Shown here in pieces: positions 1-8,310 of a DNA stretch of 64,000 nt; within the stretch, counting starts at the first letter, position 1; every line of letters begins with the position of its first letter. The stretch is from Burkholderia metallica (GTDB taxonomy: Bacteria > Pseudomonadota > Gammaproteobacteria > Burkholderiales > Burkholderiaceae), in contig NZ_CADFDB010000001.1 in the NCBI RefSeq assembly GCF_902832845.1, forward strand, positions 1,054,001 to 1,118,000. The letters are read 5' to 3'. The position numbers and the translations under genes were made by a program. Under the pieces are notes generated by a model that saw nothing but the letters and a program-made list of their open reading frames with translations, did not search any database and had not been told where the DNA came from.

Positions 1-217
1 GCCGGTTTCGGACACGTGCCGCTCGCCGGATTCGTCTGCGGAAAACCTCGCCCGATTCGTTCGTCGTCGGAACAAGAATCGCATTCATACGACCGATTCC
101 AACCCGCTTGCCACACAATTCGCGTATCAGTAAGCTCTGCGATTGCAGTCTTCAAGCGGCCTCGTTCGCCCGGTATTCGTCCGATCACGAGGCCATCTCC
201 AGTTGCGGAATTCGACG

Positions 218-2026
218 ATGCGGGTCCGTATGTTCATCACCGAGACCGGCGATGCGCCGGCCTGTGCGCACGGTTCGGCCGACCGCCAGCCCGCGCGCGC
301 GCCGCTGCCGGAACTGGATGCCGTCTGCCGTGTCGCGCGTGCGCATTTCGGCGCCGCCGGCGCGTTCATTGCGCACACCGAAGCCGGTGCGCAACGCGTG
401 CTGGCCGCCGACGGCGCCCTGCCCGATCCGCTTTGCGCCGATGGCCTGCCGTCCCGCGTCGAGCCGGCCCTCGCTGCCGATGCCCGCTTTGCTCCGCACG
501 ACACGAATACCGACGCGCCGTGCGACGGCACCTCGCGTCGCTCGTTGCGGATCGTCGCAGCCAGCGACCTGAGCGCATCCGATGGCGCGACGCTCGGCAC
601 GTTGTGCATCGTCGACGACCAGCCCTCCGCGCTCGACACCGCCAGACGCGCGCTGCTGCGCGACCTCGCAGCGCTGGCCGCAAGCGCGCTTGCCCGCGCG
701 CTCGAAGCCGCCGCGCTGCGCGAACGTCTGCGCAGCGTCGAGGAGCACGGCACGCTGACCACGCTCGCGCTCACCGAGAGCGGCACCGGCGTGTGGGATC
801 GCAACGTGGAAACCGGCGAGATCCATTACTCGCCGGCGTGGAAGGCGATCCTCGGCTACGCGCCGCACGAGCTCGGCACCCGGATCGAGGACGCGTACGA
901 ACGGCTGCATCCGGACGACGTCGACGACGTGAAGGCCGCGATGCTCGCGCACTTCGAGCGCCGCACCGACTGCTACGCGGTCGAGCACCGCATCCGCTGC
1001 AAGGACGGCACGTACAAATGGATCGTCAGCCGCGGCAAGGTGATCGCGCGCGACCGCAACGGCCGCGCGCTGCGGATGGTCGGCACGACCACGGACATCA
1101 CCGCGCTGCGCGAGCTCGCCGCGCGGTTGCGCGATTCGGCCGCGCTCGTCGCGGATCTCACCGACCAGGTGCCCGGGCTCGTGTTCCAGCTGCGGCAGGC
1201 GGCCGACGGGCGCCGCTTCTTTTCCTATGCGAGCGCGGGTGTCCGCGACATCTACGAACTGACGCCCGAGCAGATCGCCCATAGCGCGCAGGCGGTCGAG
1301 ACGCGGATTCATCCGGCCGACCTCGCCGCGTATCGGCAGTCGCTGCACGACTCGTCGGTACGGCTCACGCCGTGGCGCCTCGAATATCGCGTGCTGCTGC
1401 CCGGCCAGGGGCTGCGCTGGCGCGAAGGCGATGCGCGTCCGCAGCGCACGGCCGACGGCGGCACCGTGTGGCACGGCTTCATCACCGACGCGACCGATCG
1501 CAAGCACATCGAAGCCGAACTGCACCGGATGGCGACGACCGACCACCTGACGCAACTGTCGAACCGCCACGCGTTCATGCGGCAAAGCGAAGCCGCGCTG
1601 CGCAACGTGCGCGCGACCGGCTTCGCCGCCGCGGTGCTGATGCTCGATCTCGATCACTTCAAGGCGCTGAACGACCGCTGGGGCCACCCGGTCGGCGACC
1701 GCGCGCTGCGGCATTTCGCGCGGCTATTGCTCGCGGAAACCGGGCCGGACGACGTCGTCGGCCGGGTCGGCGGCGAAGAATTCGCGGTCGTGCTGCCGAA
1801 GGCGGATCTCGACGCCGCGCTGGCATTCGCGCAGCGCGTGCAGCAACGCGCGATGCACGCGCGGCTCGTGCACGAGGACCAGCAGGTCGCGCTGACCGTC
1901 AGCATCGGCATCGACGCGATGCGGACGTCGGATTTCGGCGCCTACCAGCCGCTGTCGCGCGCCGACAAGGCGCTCTATCTCGCGAAGGCGCGCGGCCGCA
2001 ACCGGATCGAGGTCAATCGGGCGTAG
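218..2026 (+). CDS. GAF-PAS-PAS-GGDEF diguanylate cyclase
   Basis: Sensor protein predicted to make cyclic di-GMP from two GTP in the cytoplasm. A GAF-like region (about residues 25-170) is followed by two PAS domains (about 180-300 and 308-430), each ending in a PAC-like strand, and a C-terminal GGDEF domain (about 440-600). The domain opens with DHLTQLSNR and its active site is GGEEF at residues 518-522, a functional variant. The usual inhibitory RxxD site five residues upstream reads GPDD, so product inhibition through that site is unlikely. No membrane segment is visible, so the signal should be cytosolic. ATG 218 is chosen; an upstream TTG at 143 adds 25 residues without domain content. 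No EAL domain is present. It is transcribed alone and converges on the MFS gene downstream. Confidence 0.9.
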   Translation: MRVRMFITETGDAPACAHGSADRQPARAPLPELDAVCRVARAHFGAAGAFIAHTEAGAQRVLAADGALPDPLCADGLPSRVEPALAADARFAPHDTNTDAPCDGTSRRSLRIVAASDLSASDGATLGTLCIVDDQPSALDTARRALLRDLAALAASALARALEAAALRERLRSVEEHGTLTTLALTESGTGVWDRNVETGEIHYSPAWKAILGYAPHELGTRIEDAYERLHPDDVDDVKAAMLAHFERRTDCYAVEHRIRCKDGTYKWIVSRGKVIARDRNGRALRMVGTTTDITALRELAARLRDSAALVADLTDQVPGLVFQLRQAADGRRFFSYASAGVRDIYELTPEQIAHSAQAVETRIHPADLAAYRQSLHDSSVRLTPWRLEYRVLLPGQGLRWREGDARPQRTADGGTVWHGFITDATDRKHIEAELHRMATTDHLTQLSNRHAFMRQSEAALRNVRATGFAAAVLMLDLDHFKALNDRWGHPVGDRALRHFARLLLAETGPDDVVGRVGGEEFAVVLPKADLDAALAFAQRVQQRAMHARLVHEDQQVALTVSIGIDAMRTSDFGAYQPLSRADKALYLAKARGRNRIEVNRA

Positions 2027-2172
2027 CTTTGCGGCACGCACGTGGCTGCTCTCCGCTTGCGCGACCCATACCTATGCGCGACCGATCGTGCAAGCCGGCG
2101 CCGCACCTCGTCCTGCTCGTCCCGCGCGGACTGTTTTCGTACGTCCACCGAACCGCGCCCCGGCCGTCCGCA

Positions 2173-3510
2173 TCACGCGTCCCGCGCACGCGGCTCCGCC
2201 CGCACGCCCAGCAGCATCGCGACCGCGCACGCGGCCAACAGCGCCGCGATCATCAGCATCGCCGGGTCCATGCTGCCGGTCCTCATGCGGATCAGCCCGA
2301 CGAGCCACGGCGTGATCATCCCGCTCGACACGCCGATGCTGCTGATCAACGCGATCCCGCCCGCCGCGCCGGCGCCCGAGAAATACGCGGACGGCACCGC
2401 CCAGAACACCGGATGCGCGGCGAAGATCAGCATCGCCGCGATCGACAGCAGCGCCATCATCGCGACGATGCTCGGCAGGTGCAGCGTCAGCAGCGCGAGC
2501 GCCACCGCGCCGCCGAACGCACAGGCGGCGAAGTGCCGGCGTCGTTCGCGTTTGCGATCCGAGCGCCGCGCGATCGCGATCAGGCCGGCCGCGCCGACCG
2601 CGTTCGGCACGACCGACAGCAGGCTGATCTGCACGACGTCGCGGATGCCGAATTCGCGGATCATCAGCGGCATCCAGAACAGCAGCATCAGCAGCGCGGT
2701 GGTCAGCGAGAAGTAGATGAACGCGAACAGATACGTACGCGGTTCGGCCAGCACCTGCCGCAGCGAGTGCGGCGCCGGCGTATCGGCACCGGCGCGGTCC
2801 GCGGCCAGGTCCGCCGCGAGCCGCTCGCGATCGGCGTCGGACAGCCAGCGCGCGTGCTCGGGACGATCGCACAGCCAGAACCACGCGATCACGCCGAGCA
2901 CGATCGCGGGCGCGCCCTCGATCGCGAACATCCATTGCCAGCCGTGCAGCCCGAGCACGCCCGACATCCCGCGCATCAGCCAGCCCGACAGCAGTCCGCC
3001 GACCATCCCGGCCACCGCGACGCCCGCGTAGAAGATCGACAGCACGGACGCGCGCCGGCGCGCCGGATACCAGTACGTCAGGTAGAACACCACGCCCGGA
3101 AAGAACCCGGCCTCGAACAGCCCGAGCAGGAAGCGCAGCACGTAGAAATGCTTCGCGCTGTCGACGGTGATCATCGCGACCGATACCGCGCCCCACAGGA
3201 ACATGATCCGCGCGAACGTGCGGCGCGCGCCGAAGCGGCGCAGCAGCGCGTTGCTCGGCACCTCGAACAGCACGTAGCCGACGAAGAACAGCACCGCGCC
3301 GAGGCTGTACATCGCGTCGGTCAGGCCGAGATCCTGCCGCATCTGCAACTGCGCGAAGCCGATGTTGCTGCGATCGAGGATCGACACGATGTAGCAGATG
3401 AACAGGAACGGCACGATCCGCGCGCCGATGCGCCGGTACAGCGCGTCGTCCGTTGCCGCGATGCCGGACACCGCGGCTCGCGCGGCGTCCGCTTGAAGAG
3501 GGGCTGACAT
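2173..3510 (-). CDS. MFS transporter, anion:cation symporter type (first of tandem pair)
   Basis: A 445-residue, 12-helix major facilitator, predicted to import an organic acid with protons across the inner membrane. It has the ACS-family pattern: a charged N-terminus, then a first helix with SILDRSNIGFAQLQM, the loop RRFGARRTFARI between helices 2 and 3, and the helix-5 region EAGFFPGVVFYLTYW. Relatives carry phthalate, tartrate, 4-hydroxyphenylacetate or glucarate; the substrate here cannot be told. The start is backed by GGAGA 7 bases upstream. It is a close paralogue of the next gene, 87 bases away, and both have the same family landmarks at the same positions. Confidence 0.92.
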   Translation of the reverse strand: MSAPLQADAARAAVSGIAATDDALYRRIGARIVPFLFICYIVSILDRSNIGFAQLQMRQDLGLTDAMYSLGAVLFFVGYVLFEVPSNALLRRFGARRTFARIMFLWGAVSVAMITVDSAKHFYVLRFLLGLFEAGFFPGVVFYLTYWYPARRRASVLSIFYAGVAVAGMVGGLLSGWLMRGMSGVLGLHGWQWMFAIEGAPAIVLGVIAWFWLCDRPEHARWLSDADRERLAADLAADRAGADTPAPHSLRQVLAEPRTYLFAFIYFSLTTALLMLLFWMPLMIREFGIRDVVQISLLSVVPNAVGAAGLIAIARRSDRKRERRRHFAACAFGGAVALALLTLHLPSIVAMMALLSIAAMLIFAAHPVFWAVPSAYFSGAGAAGGIALISSIGVSSGMITPWLVGLIRMRTGSMDPAMLMIAALLAACAVAMLLGVRAEPRARDA

Positions 3511-3597
3511 CGATCGTCTCCTCGATGGATGGGGATGCGGGGCTCGTACGGGATGCCGGTCGCCGTCGCCCGCGGGCGGCCACCGGCCGTGGCTCGC

Positions 3598-4956
3598 TCA
3601 GTCGCGCGTTACGTGCGTTACGGCTTCGCCCTTCACGCCGAGCATCAGCGCGACGCCGCTCGCCACCAGCAGCGCGGCCAGCAGATACACGGCGAGATCC
3701 ATGTTGCCGGTGCGCGTGCGGATCATCCCGATCACCCACGGGCTGACGATGCCGCTCGTGATCCCGATGCTGCTGATCAGCGCGATCCCGGCGGCGGCCG
3801 CGTTGCCCGACAGATAGCGGGTCGGCACGGCCCAGAAGATCGGCAGCGCGGCGAAGATCAGCGTCGCCGCGATCGACAGGCACGCGAGCATCGCCGCGAA
3901 GCTGTGCAGATGCAGCGTCAGCGCCGCGAGCGCGAGCCCGCCGCCGATCGTGCAGCACGCGAAGTGCCTGCGGCGCTCGCCGGTGCGGTCCGACCGGCGA
4001 GCGATCAGGATCAGCCCCACCGCGCCGACCGCATTCGGTACGACCGTGTACAGGCTCACGGCCACGACATCGGTCACGCCGAAGTCGCGGATCATCAGCG
4101 GCATCCAGAAGTTGAGCGTGAGCGACGCGCACGTCAGCGAGAAATAGATGAACGCGAACAGGTACACGCGCGGGTTGGCCAGCGCCGCCGCGAGGCTGCG
4201 CCCGTCGTGCGCGTGGCCGTGCCCGCGGCCGTCGGCGCATAGCGCGGCGACCCGCGCCTTTTCGGCGGAACTGAGCCACGCGGCATCCTGCGGCCGGTCG
4301 ACCAGCAACGTGAACGCGGCGAACGCGAGCAGGATCGCCGGCGCGCCTTCGATCGCGAACATCCACTGCCAGCCGTGCAGCCCGAGCACGCCGCTCATGT
4401 CGCGCATGATCCAGCCCGACATCAGGCCGCCGAGCACGCCGGCCACCGCGACGCCCGCGAAGAACACCGAGATCGCGGCCGCCCGCCGGTTCGCGGGGAA
4501 CCAGTAGGTCAGGTACAGCACGATGCCGGGAAAGAAGCCCGCTTCGAACACGCCGAGCAGGAAGCGCAGCACGTAGAAATGCGACGGCTGCGACACGAAC
4601 ATCATCCCGGTCGACGCGATGCCCCACAGCAGCATGATCCGCGTGAACGTGCGGCTTGCGCCGAAACGCGCGAGCAGCAGGTTGCTCGGCACTTCGCAGA
4701 ACACGTAGCCAACGTAGAACACCGCGGCGCCGAGGCCGTACATCGCGTCGCTGAAGCCGAGATCGTGCTTCATCTGCAACTGCGCGAAGCCGATGTTGAT
4801 GCGGTCGAGGAACGAGACGACGTAGCAGAGGAACAGGAACGGCACGATCCGCCACGCGATCTTGCGGAACAGCTGCGCGTCGTCCGTGGCGGCGGATACG
4901 GAAGCCGAAGCGCTCGCGTGCGCGAGCGTCGCTTCGGCGGGAAGCGATCGGGGCAT
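3598..4956 (-). CDS. MFS transporter, anion:cation symporter type (second of tandem pair)
   Basis: A 452-residue, 12-helix transporter paralogous to its downstream neighbour. It carries SFLDRINIGFAQLQM in helix 1, EAGFFPGIVLYLTYW in helix 5 and HGWQWMFAIEGAPAI in helix 6. Predicted proton-coupled uptake of an organic anion. The ATG at 4956 is preferred over an in-frame TTG at 4968 because GGAGAG lies just upstream of the ATG. It could be cotranscribed with the first MFS gene. A strong intrinsic terminator of the upstream metallo-hydrolase gene lies between that gene and this one, so this pair probably has its own promoter in 4957-5090. Substrate unknown. Confidence 0.92.
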   Translation of the reverse strand: MPRSLPAEATLAHASASASVSAATDDAQLFRKIAWRIVPFLFLCYVVSFLDRINIGFAQLQMKHDLGFSDAMYGLGAAVFYVGYVFCEVPSNLLLARFGASRTFTRIMLLWGIASTGMMFVSQPSHFYVLRFLLGVFEAGFFPGIVLYLTYWFPANRRAAAISVFFAGVAVAGVLGGLMSGWIMRDMSGVLGLHGWQWMFAIEGAPAILLAFAAFTLLVDRPQDAAWLSSAEKARVAALCADGRGHGHAHDGRSLAAALANPRVYLFAFIYFSLTCASLTLNFWMPLMIRDFGVTDVVAVSLYTVVPNAVGAVGLILIARRSDRTGERRRHFACCTIGGGLALAALTLHLHSFAAMLACLSIAATLIFAALPIFWAVPTRYLSGNAAAAGIALISSIGITSGIVSPWVIGMIRTRTGNMDLAVYLLAALLVASGVALMLGVKGEAVTHVTRD

Positions 4957-5091
4957 GTCTCTCTCCAAACAGGCTGCACGATTCGAGCGCGCAGCCGTCT
5001 CCCAGGGCGTACGTGCGCCCTGCTTTCTGATGAGATCGGATGACGGCGGAGGGGCAGGCGGCGCAACGCCGCGGCCGGTCGCCGCTTCAGC

Positions 5092-5124
5092 AAAAAGGCG
5101 GGGCGCCCTGCCGGGTGCCCCGCC
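5092..5124 (-). terminator. Rho-independent terminator of the metallo-hydrolase gene
   Basis: Arms 5097-5108 and 5113-5124 pair over 12 bp with a single G-U pair around a TGCC loop. On the minus strand the stem is followed directly by TTTTT (5096-5092). It starts about 10 bases past the stop codon of the metallo-hydrolase, separating it from the MFS pair. Confidence 0.8.
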
Positions 5125-5133
5125 CTCGGGTGC

Positions 5134-6093
5134 TCAGTCCTGCAGCGCGGCCCACATTTCCTTGTCGCGCTGCGCGGTCCAGATGCGCGGATGGGTGATG
5201 CCGCTCGCTTCGTCGTACGCACGCGACACGTCGAACGGCAAACAGTGCTCGTAGATGAACACGTGGCCGAACTTCGGGTCCATCGCTTCGCGCGTGAGCG
5301 CCATCGACGCCTTCAGGTCGAGTTTCTGCTCGACGGCCTTGCGACCCTGGGCGAGCAGCGTCGTGACGAAATCCTTCGTGTAGTCGAGCCCCTTGTTCAC
5401 GTCGGCCGGGTTCAGCAGCGCCGGGCCGCGGCCCGGCACGAGCTTCTCGGCGCCGAGCGCGCGCAGCGCCTCGAGCGTGGCCGGCCACTGTTCGAGCTGC
5501 GCGTCGCCGCAATAGCACGCGGCGTCGTATTCGACGAGGTCGCCCGAGAACAGCACCTTCTGCGACGGAATCCAGACGATCGTGTCGCCCTTCGTGTGGC
5601 CCGAGCCGACGTGCATGATCTTCACTTCGAGCTTGCCGAGGAACAGCGTGATCTCGCGCTCGAACACGAGCGTCGGCCACGTCAGGCCGGGCACCGTCTC
5701 GACACCGGCGAACAGGCGCGGGAAGCGCTCGATCTCCGACTTCATGTCGGCCTCGCCGCGCTCGACGATCATCTCGTACGTGCCGCGGCTCGCGATCACG
5801 TGCTGCGCACCTTCGTCGAAATACGCGGACGCGCCGAGCACGCGCACCGCGTGGTAGTGCGACAGCACGACGTGCTTGATCGGCTTGTCGGTCACGCTGC
5901 GGATCTTCGCGATCAGGTCCTGGGCCATCGCCGGCGTCGCGGTCGTATCGACGATTAGCACGCTGTCGTCGCCGATGATCACGCCCGAGTTCGGGTCGCC
6001 TTCGGCGGTGTACGCGTACGCGTTGTCGGACAGCTTCGTCCAGGTGACTTTCTTCTCTTCCAGATCGGCTTGGGAGGCGAATGCTTTGGCCAT
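5134..6093 (-). CDS. Metallo-beta-lactamase-fold protein with altered metal motif
   Basis: A 319-residue cytosolic protein with the MBL alpha-beta-beta-alpha pattern. Normal landmarks are present at H166 (GSGHTKGD) and D185 (LFSGDLVEYD). The signature HxHxDH is instead H79-Y-H81-A-V83-R84, so two of the usual metal-site-2 ligands are missing. The enzyme may use one metal ion, or the subfamily may use different residues. Family members hydrolyse lactones, thioesters, esters or beta-lactams; no substrate can be assigned. It is divergent from the double IclR regulator (6271) and ends in its own terminator. The neighbouring MFS pair suggests a catabolic uptake module. GGAACG lies upstream of the ATG. 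Confidence 0.85.
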   Translation of the reverse strand: MAKAFASQADLEEKKVTWTKLSDNAYAYTAEGDPNSGVIIGDDSVLIVDTTATPAMAQDLIAKIRSVTDKPIKHVVLSHYHAVRVLGASAYFDEGAQHVIASRGTYEMIVERGEADMKSEIERFPRLFAGVETVPGLTWPTLVFEREITLFLGKLEVKIMHVGSGHTKGDTIVWIPSQKVLFSGDLVEYDAACYCGDAQLEQWPATLEALRALGAEKLVPGRGPALLNPADVNKGLDYTKDFVTTLLAQGRKAVEQKLDLKASMALTREAMDPKFGHVFIYEHCLPFDVSRAYDEASGITHPRIWTAQRDKEMWAALQD

Positions 6094-6159
6094 GTTGCGT
6101 TCCGTGGCTGCGAGCCATGTGTTGAGGGGAGTGAGCGGATCATCTTCCCGCGCCGAATA

Positions 6160-6174
6160 TTTGTCAATGACAAA
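6160..6174. promoter_or_regulatory. Perfect inverted repeat, candidate IclR operator
   Basis: TTTGTCAATGACAAA is a perfect 7-bp inverted repeat around one central base. It lies in the 177-bp divergent region between the metallo-hydrolase start (6093) and the double IclR start (6271), so one bound regulator could control both. The length and spacing fit IclR-family operators, which are about 15 bp. The assignment to this regulator is inferred from position only. Confidence 0.55.
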
Positions 6175-6270
6175 GTCGCTTGCTATTGTCTAATACGGGT
6201 AAACCTGCGGGCTGGCGCGATAAATGGCGTCGGATACCATGCGGGGTTTCGTCAACGAAAGAATCATCGC

Positions 6271-7923
6271 GTGCAGAACCACGAAGTCAGCGCAGACGAT
6301 GCGCCGCCCAAGGCGCAGCGCGGGATCCAGAGTGTCGAGGTCGGCGGACGGCTGCTCGACGCGCTCGCGCGCCGGCGCAAGCCGCTCGGCCTGTCCGAGC
6401 TGGCCGCCGCGGCCGACCTGTCGACCGCGCAGGCGCACACCTATCTCGTCAGCCTGATGCGGCTCGCGCTCGTGAAGCGCGATGCGATCACCGGCAACTA
6501 CGAGCCCGGCCCGTTGTCGCTGCGGCTCGGGCTGATGTCGATCGAGCGCCAGCCGGCCTATCGCGCGGCGCTGCCGCACGCGGCACGGCTCGCCGAAACG
6601 GTCGGCCTGAGCGTCGCGCTGTCGGTGCCCGGCGTGCTCGGCCCGACGATCGTGCGCATCGAGCACGGCGGCTATCCGCTGCACGTGAACCTGCACGTCG
6701 GCTCGGTGATGTCGCTCGACACGACGGCCACCGGCCGCGTGTTCCGTGCGTTCGGCGCCCCCGCGCAACTCGACGCGATGGCCGCCAGCCAGGCCGGCGC
6801 GGGCGCGTCGCTCGCGGGCGCCGAGCAGCCGGCGCCGGACGCCGGTGTGCCGCCCGCGGACCTCGACGCGATCCGCGCGCGCGGTATCGAGCGCGGCGTC
6901 GACCTGCCGAGCCCGGGCGTCAGCGCGATGTGCGTGCCGGTGTTCGACGCGCAGGGCACGCTGCAGCTCGCGTTGACGGTGATCGGGTCGACGGGCTCGA
7001 TCGACGTCGACTGGGACGGCCCGATCGCGGCGGCATTGCGCGACGCGGCCCGGCAGGCCACCGCATCGCTCGGCGCCGCGCAGGACGCAGCGCCGCCGTC
7101 GGCGTCCGGCCCGGCGCCGGCTGCGGCGCGCGTGCCACCCGCGCTCGCCGACGATGCGAAGACGCAACGCGGGATCAACGCGCTCGACAGCACCGGCGAA
7201 CTGCTGCTCGCGCTGGTGTCGGCAGGCCGCGCGCTGCCGCTGCGCGACCTCGCGGCGGCAGCCGGCATGCCGGCCGCCAAGGCCTTTCCCCATCTCGTCA
7301 GCCTGCAGAAGATCGGGTTGCTGAGCCGCGACGACGCGGGCTGCTTCGGCGGCGGCCCGCTCGGTCAGGCGCTCGGCCTGATCGCGATGCAACGCGTGTC
7401 GCCGACGCGCGACGCGGAAGCCGAAATCGTCGCGCTGGCTGCCGCAACCGACATGAGCGTCGCGGCCGCGACGCTCGGGCCGCTCGGACCGACCGTGATC
7501 CGCCTCGAGGAATCGGCGCGGCCGCAGCACGTCAGCCTGCAGGTCGGCACGGTGATGTCGCTCGTCAACACGGCGATCGGACGCATCTTCGCGGCCGGCA
7601 TGTCCGACGACGTGCTGGCCGACCTGCTCGCCGACGAGCCCGTGCGCCTCGCGGGCCGCGCCGCCGCGCCGGCCGACGACGCATTTCGCCGGCGGCTCGC
7701 GGCGATCCGCGCCGCCGGGGTCGATTTCGCGTTCGACGCGCCGGTGCCGGGCATCGGGACGGTCGCCGCGCCGGTGTTCGATCACACCGGCAGCATCCGG
7801 CTCGTGATCGCGATCATCGGCTCGTCGCGCGGCTTCCCGCGCGGGCCGGACAGCGACCTCGCGCAAGCGTTGCTCGCCGCGACGCGGCGGCTGTCATGGC
7901 GGTTCGGGTGGATCGGCGCGTAA
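6271..7923 (+). CDS. Double IclR-family transcriptional regulator (two fused units)
   Basis: A 550-residue protein containing two complete IclR units in tandem; ordinary members are about 250-280 residues. Unit 1 starts near residue 12 (AQRGIQSVEVGGRLLDAL) with a winged HTH, then an effector domain with GPTIVRIEHGG and HVGSVMSLDTTATGRVF. Unit 2 starts near residue 298 (TQRGINALDSTGELLLAL) and repeats the landmarks as GPTVIRLEESA and QVGTVMSLVNTAIGRIF. The linker is rich in Ala and Pro. The two halves correspond along their whole length, so this is an internal duplication or gene fusion. Both HTH regions look intact, so one chain might supply both half-site readers. GTG 6271 is chosen because the frame upstream has no convincing start. 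Probable target: the divergent metallo-hydrolase and MFS genes. Confidence 0.88.
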   Translation: MQNHEVSADDAPPKAQRGIQSVEVGGRLLDALARRRKPLGLSELAAAADLSTAQAHTYLVSLMRLALVKRDAITGNYEPGPLSLRLGLMSIERQPAYRAALPHAARLAETVGLSVALSVPGVLGPTIVRIEHGGYPLHVNLHVGSVMSLDTTATGRVFRAFGAPAQLDAMAASQAGAGASLAGAEQPAPDAGVPPADLDAIRARGIERGVDLPSPGVSAMCVPVFDAQGTLQLALTVIGSTGSIDVDWDGPIAAALRDAARQATASLGAAQDAAPPSASGPAPAAARVPPALADDAKTQRGINALDSTGELLLALVSAGRALPLRDLAAAAGMPAAKAFPHLVSLQKIGLLSRDDAGCFGGGPLGQALGLIAMQRVSPTRDAEAEIVALAAATDMSVAAATLGPLGPTVIRLEESARPQHVSLQVGTVMSLVNTAIGRIFAAGMSDDVLADLLADEPVRLAGRAAAPADDAFRRRLAAIRAAGVDFAFDAPVPGIGTVAAPVFDHTGSIRLVIAIIGSSRGFPRGPDSDLAQALLAATRRLSWRFGWIGA

Positions 7924-7981
7924 GCCGCCGCCTGCCGCCGCCATCCTCCCTGCCGTTCGAATCTCCCCTTTCTTGTTTCAT

Positions 7982-8062
7982 GCGAGGCCGCTTGGGCACG
8001 GCCTCGCCGCGCCTGTCGGTTACGTGCCGGCTGCCGCTATTCATGTTGCGCGGCAGCAACAT
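7982..8062 (+). terminator. Two GC-rich hairpins after the IclR gene
   Basis: Hairpin 1 pairs 7982-7990 with 7999-8007 (9 bp, perfect). Hairpin 2 pairs 8043-8049 with 8056-8062 (7 bp, ATGTTGC/GCAACAT). Neither has a T-tract, so intrinsic termination is uncertain; they could stabilise the 3' end of the regulator mRNA. Confidence 0.35.
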
Positions 8063-8097
8063 CAAATGTCAGTAATTCTCATATAACGAAATCGCAT

Positions 8098-8141
8098 TTC
8101 ACAAAGCGGAGGCGTTTCGCTATGATTAGGGTTATCCCTAA
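8098..8141 (+). promoter_or_regulatory. Sigma-70 promoter with palindrome at the start point
   Basis: TTCACA (8098-8103) and TATGAT (8121-8126) are separated by exactly 17 bp, one and one mismatch from consensus. The -10 overlaps the palindrome TTAGGG-TTAT-CCCTAA (8126-8141), which covers the expected transcription start. A further inverted repeat GAAAT-CGC-ATTTC lies at 8088-8100 over the -35. A protein bound to either repeat would block or gate this promoter. Confidence 0.65.
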
Positions 8142-8166
8142 CTCGCCACCTCAACGGGGCTTTGTC

Positions 8167-8310
8167 ATGCAAACGTCTAACACCTCCGACCGTTCCACCG
8201 AATCCGCTGGCTGGCTCGCACGCGTGGGCGAGCTGCTCGCAGAAGCCTGGGCACTCCACCTCGAGAACTGCGAAGTCATCGCCGAAGCGCACGCCCGCCT
8301 GCCGCGCTGA
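8167..8310 (+). CDS. Small protein of 47 residues, function unknown
   Basis: I do not recognise a family. The predicted product is amphipathic, with a helix-prone core (WLARVGELLAEAWALHLENC) and no membrane segment or signal peptide. Support comes from the strong promoter just upstream, a start about 35 bases after the expected transcription start, and GC-rich third positions like neighbouring genes. An in-frame ATG at 8122 lies inside the -10 element and cannot be on the mRNA made from that promoter. Short soluble proteins of this kind are common in Burkholderia and often stress-related, but nothing here shows that. Confidence 0.5.
   Translation: MQTSNTSDRSTESAGWLARVGELLAEAWALHLENCEVIAEAHARLPR

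Noticed and set aside
2072-4855. A 927-codon minus-strand frame over the MFS pair
   Set aside because: It is a shifted frame of the two transporters with Arg-rich composition and no domain.
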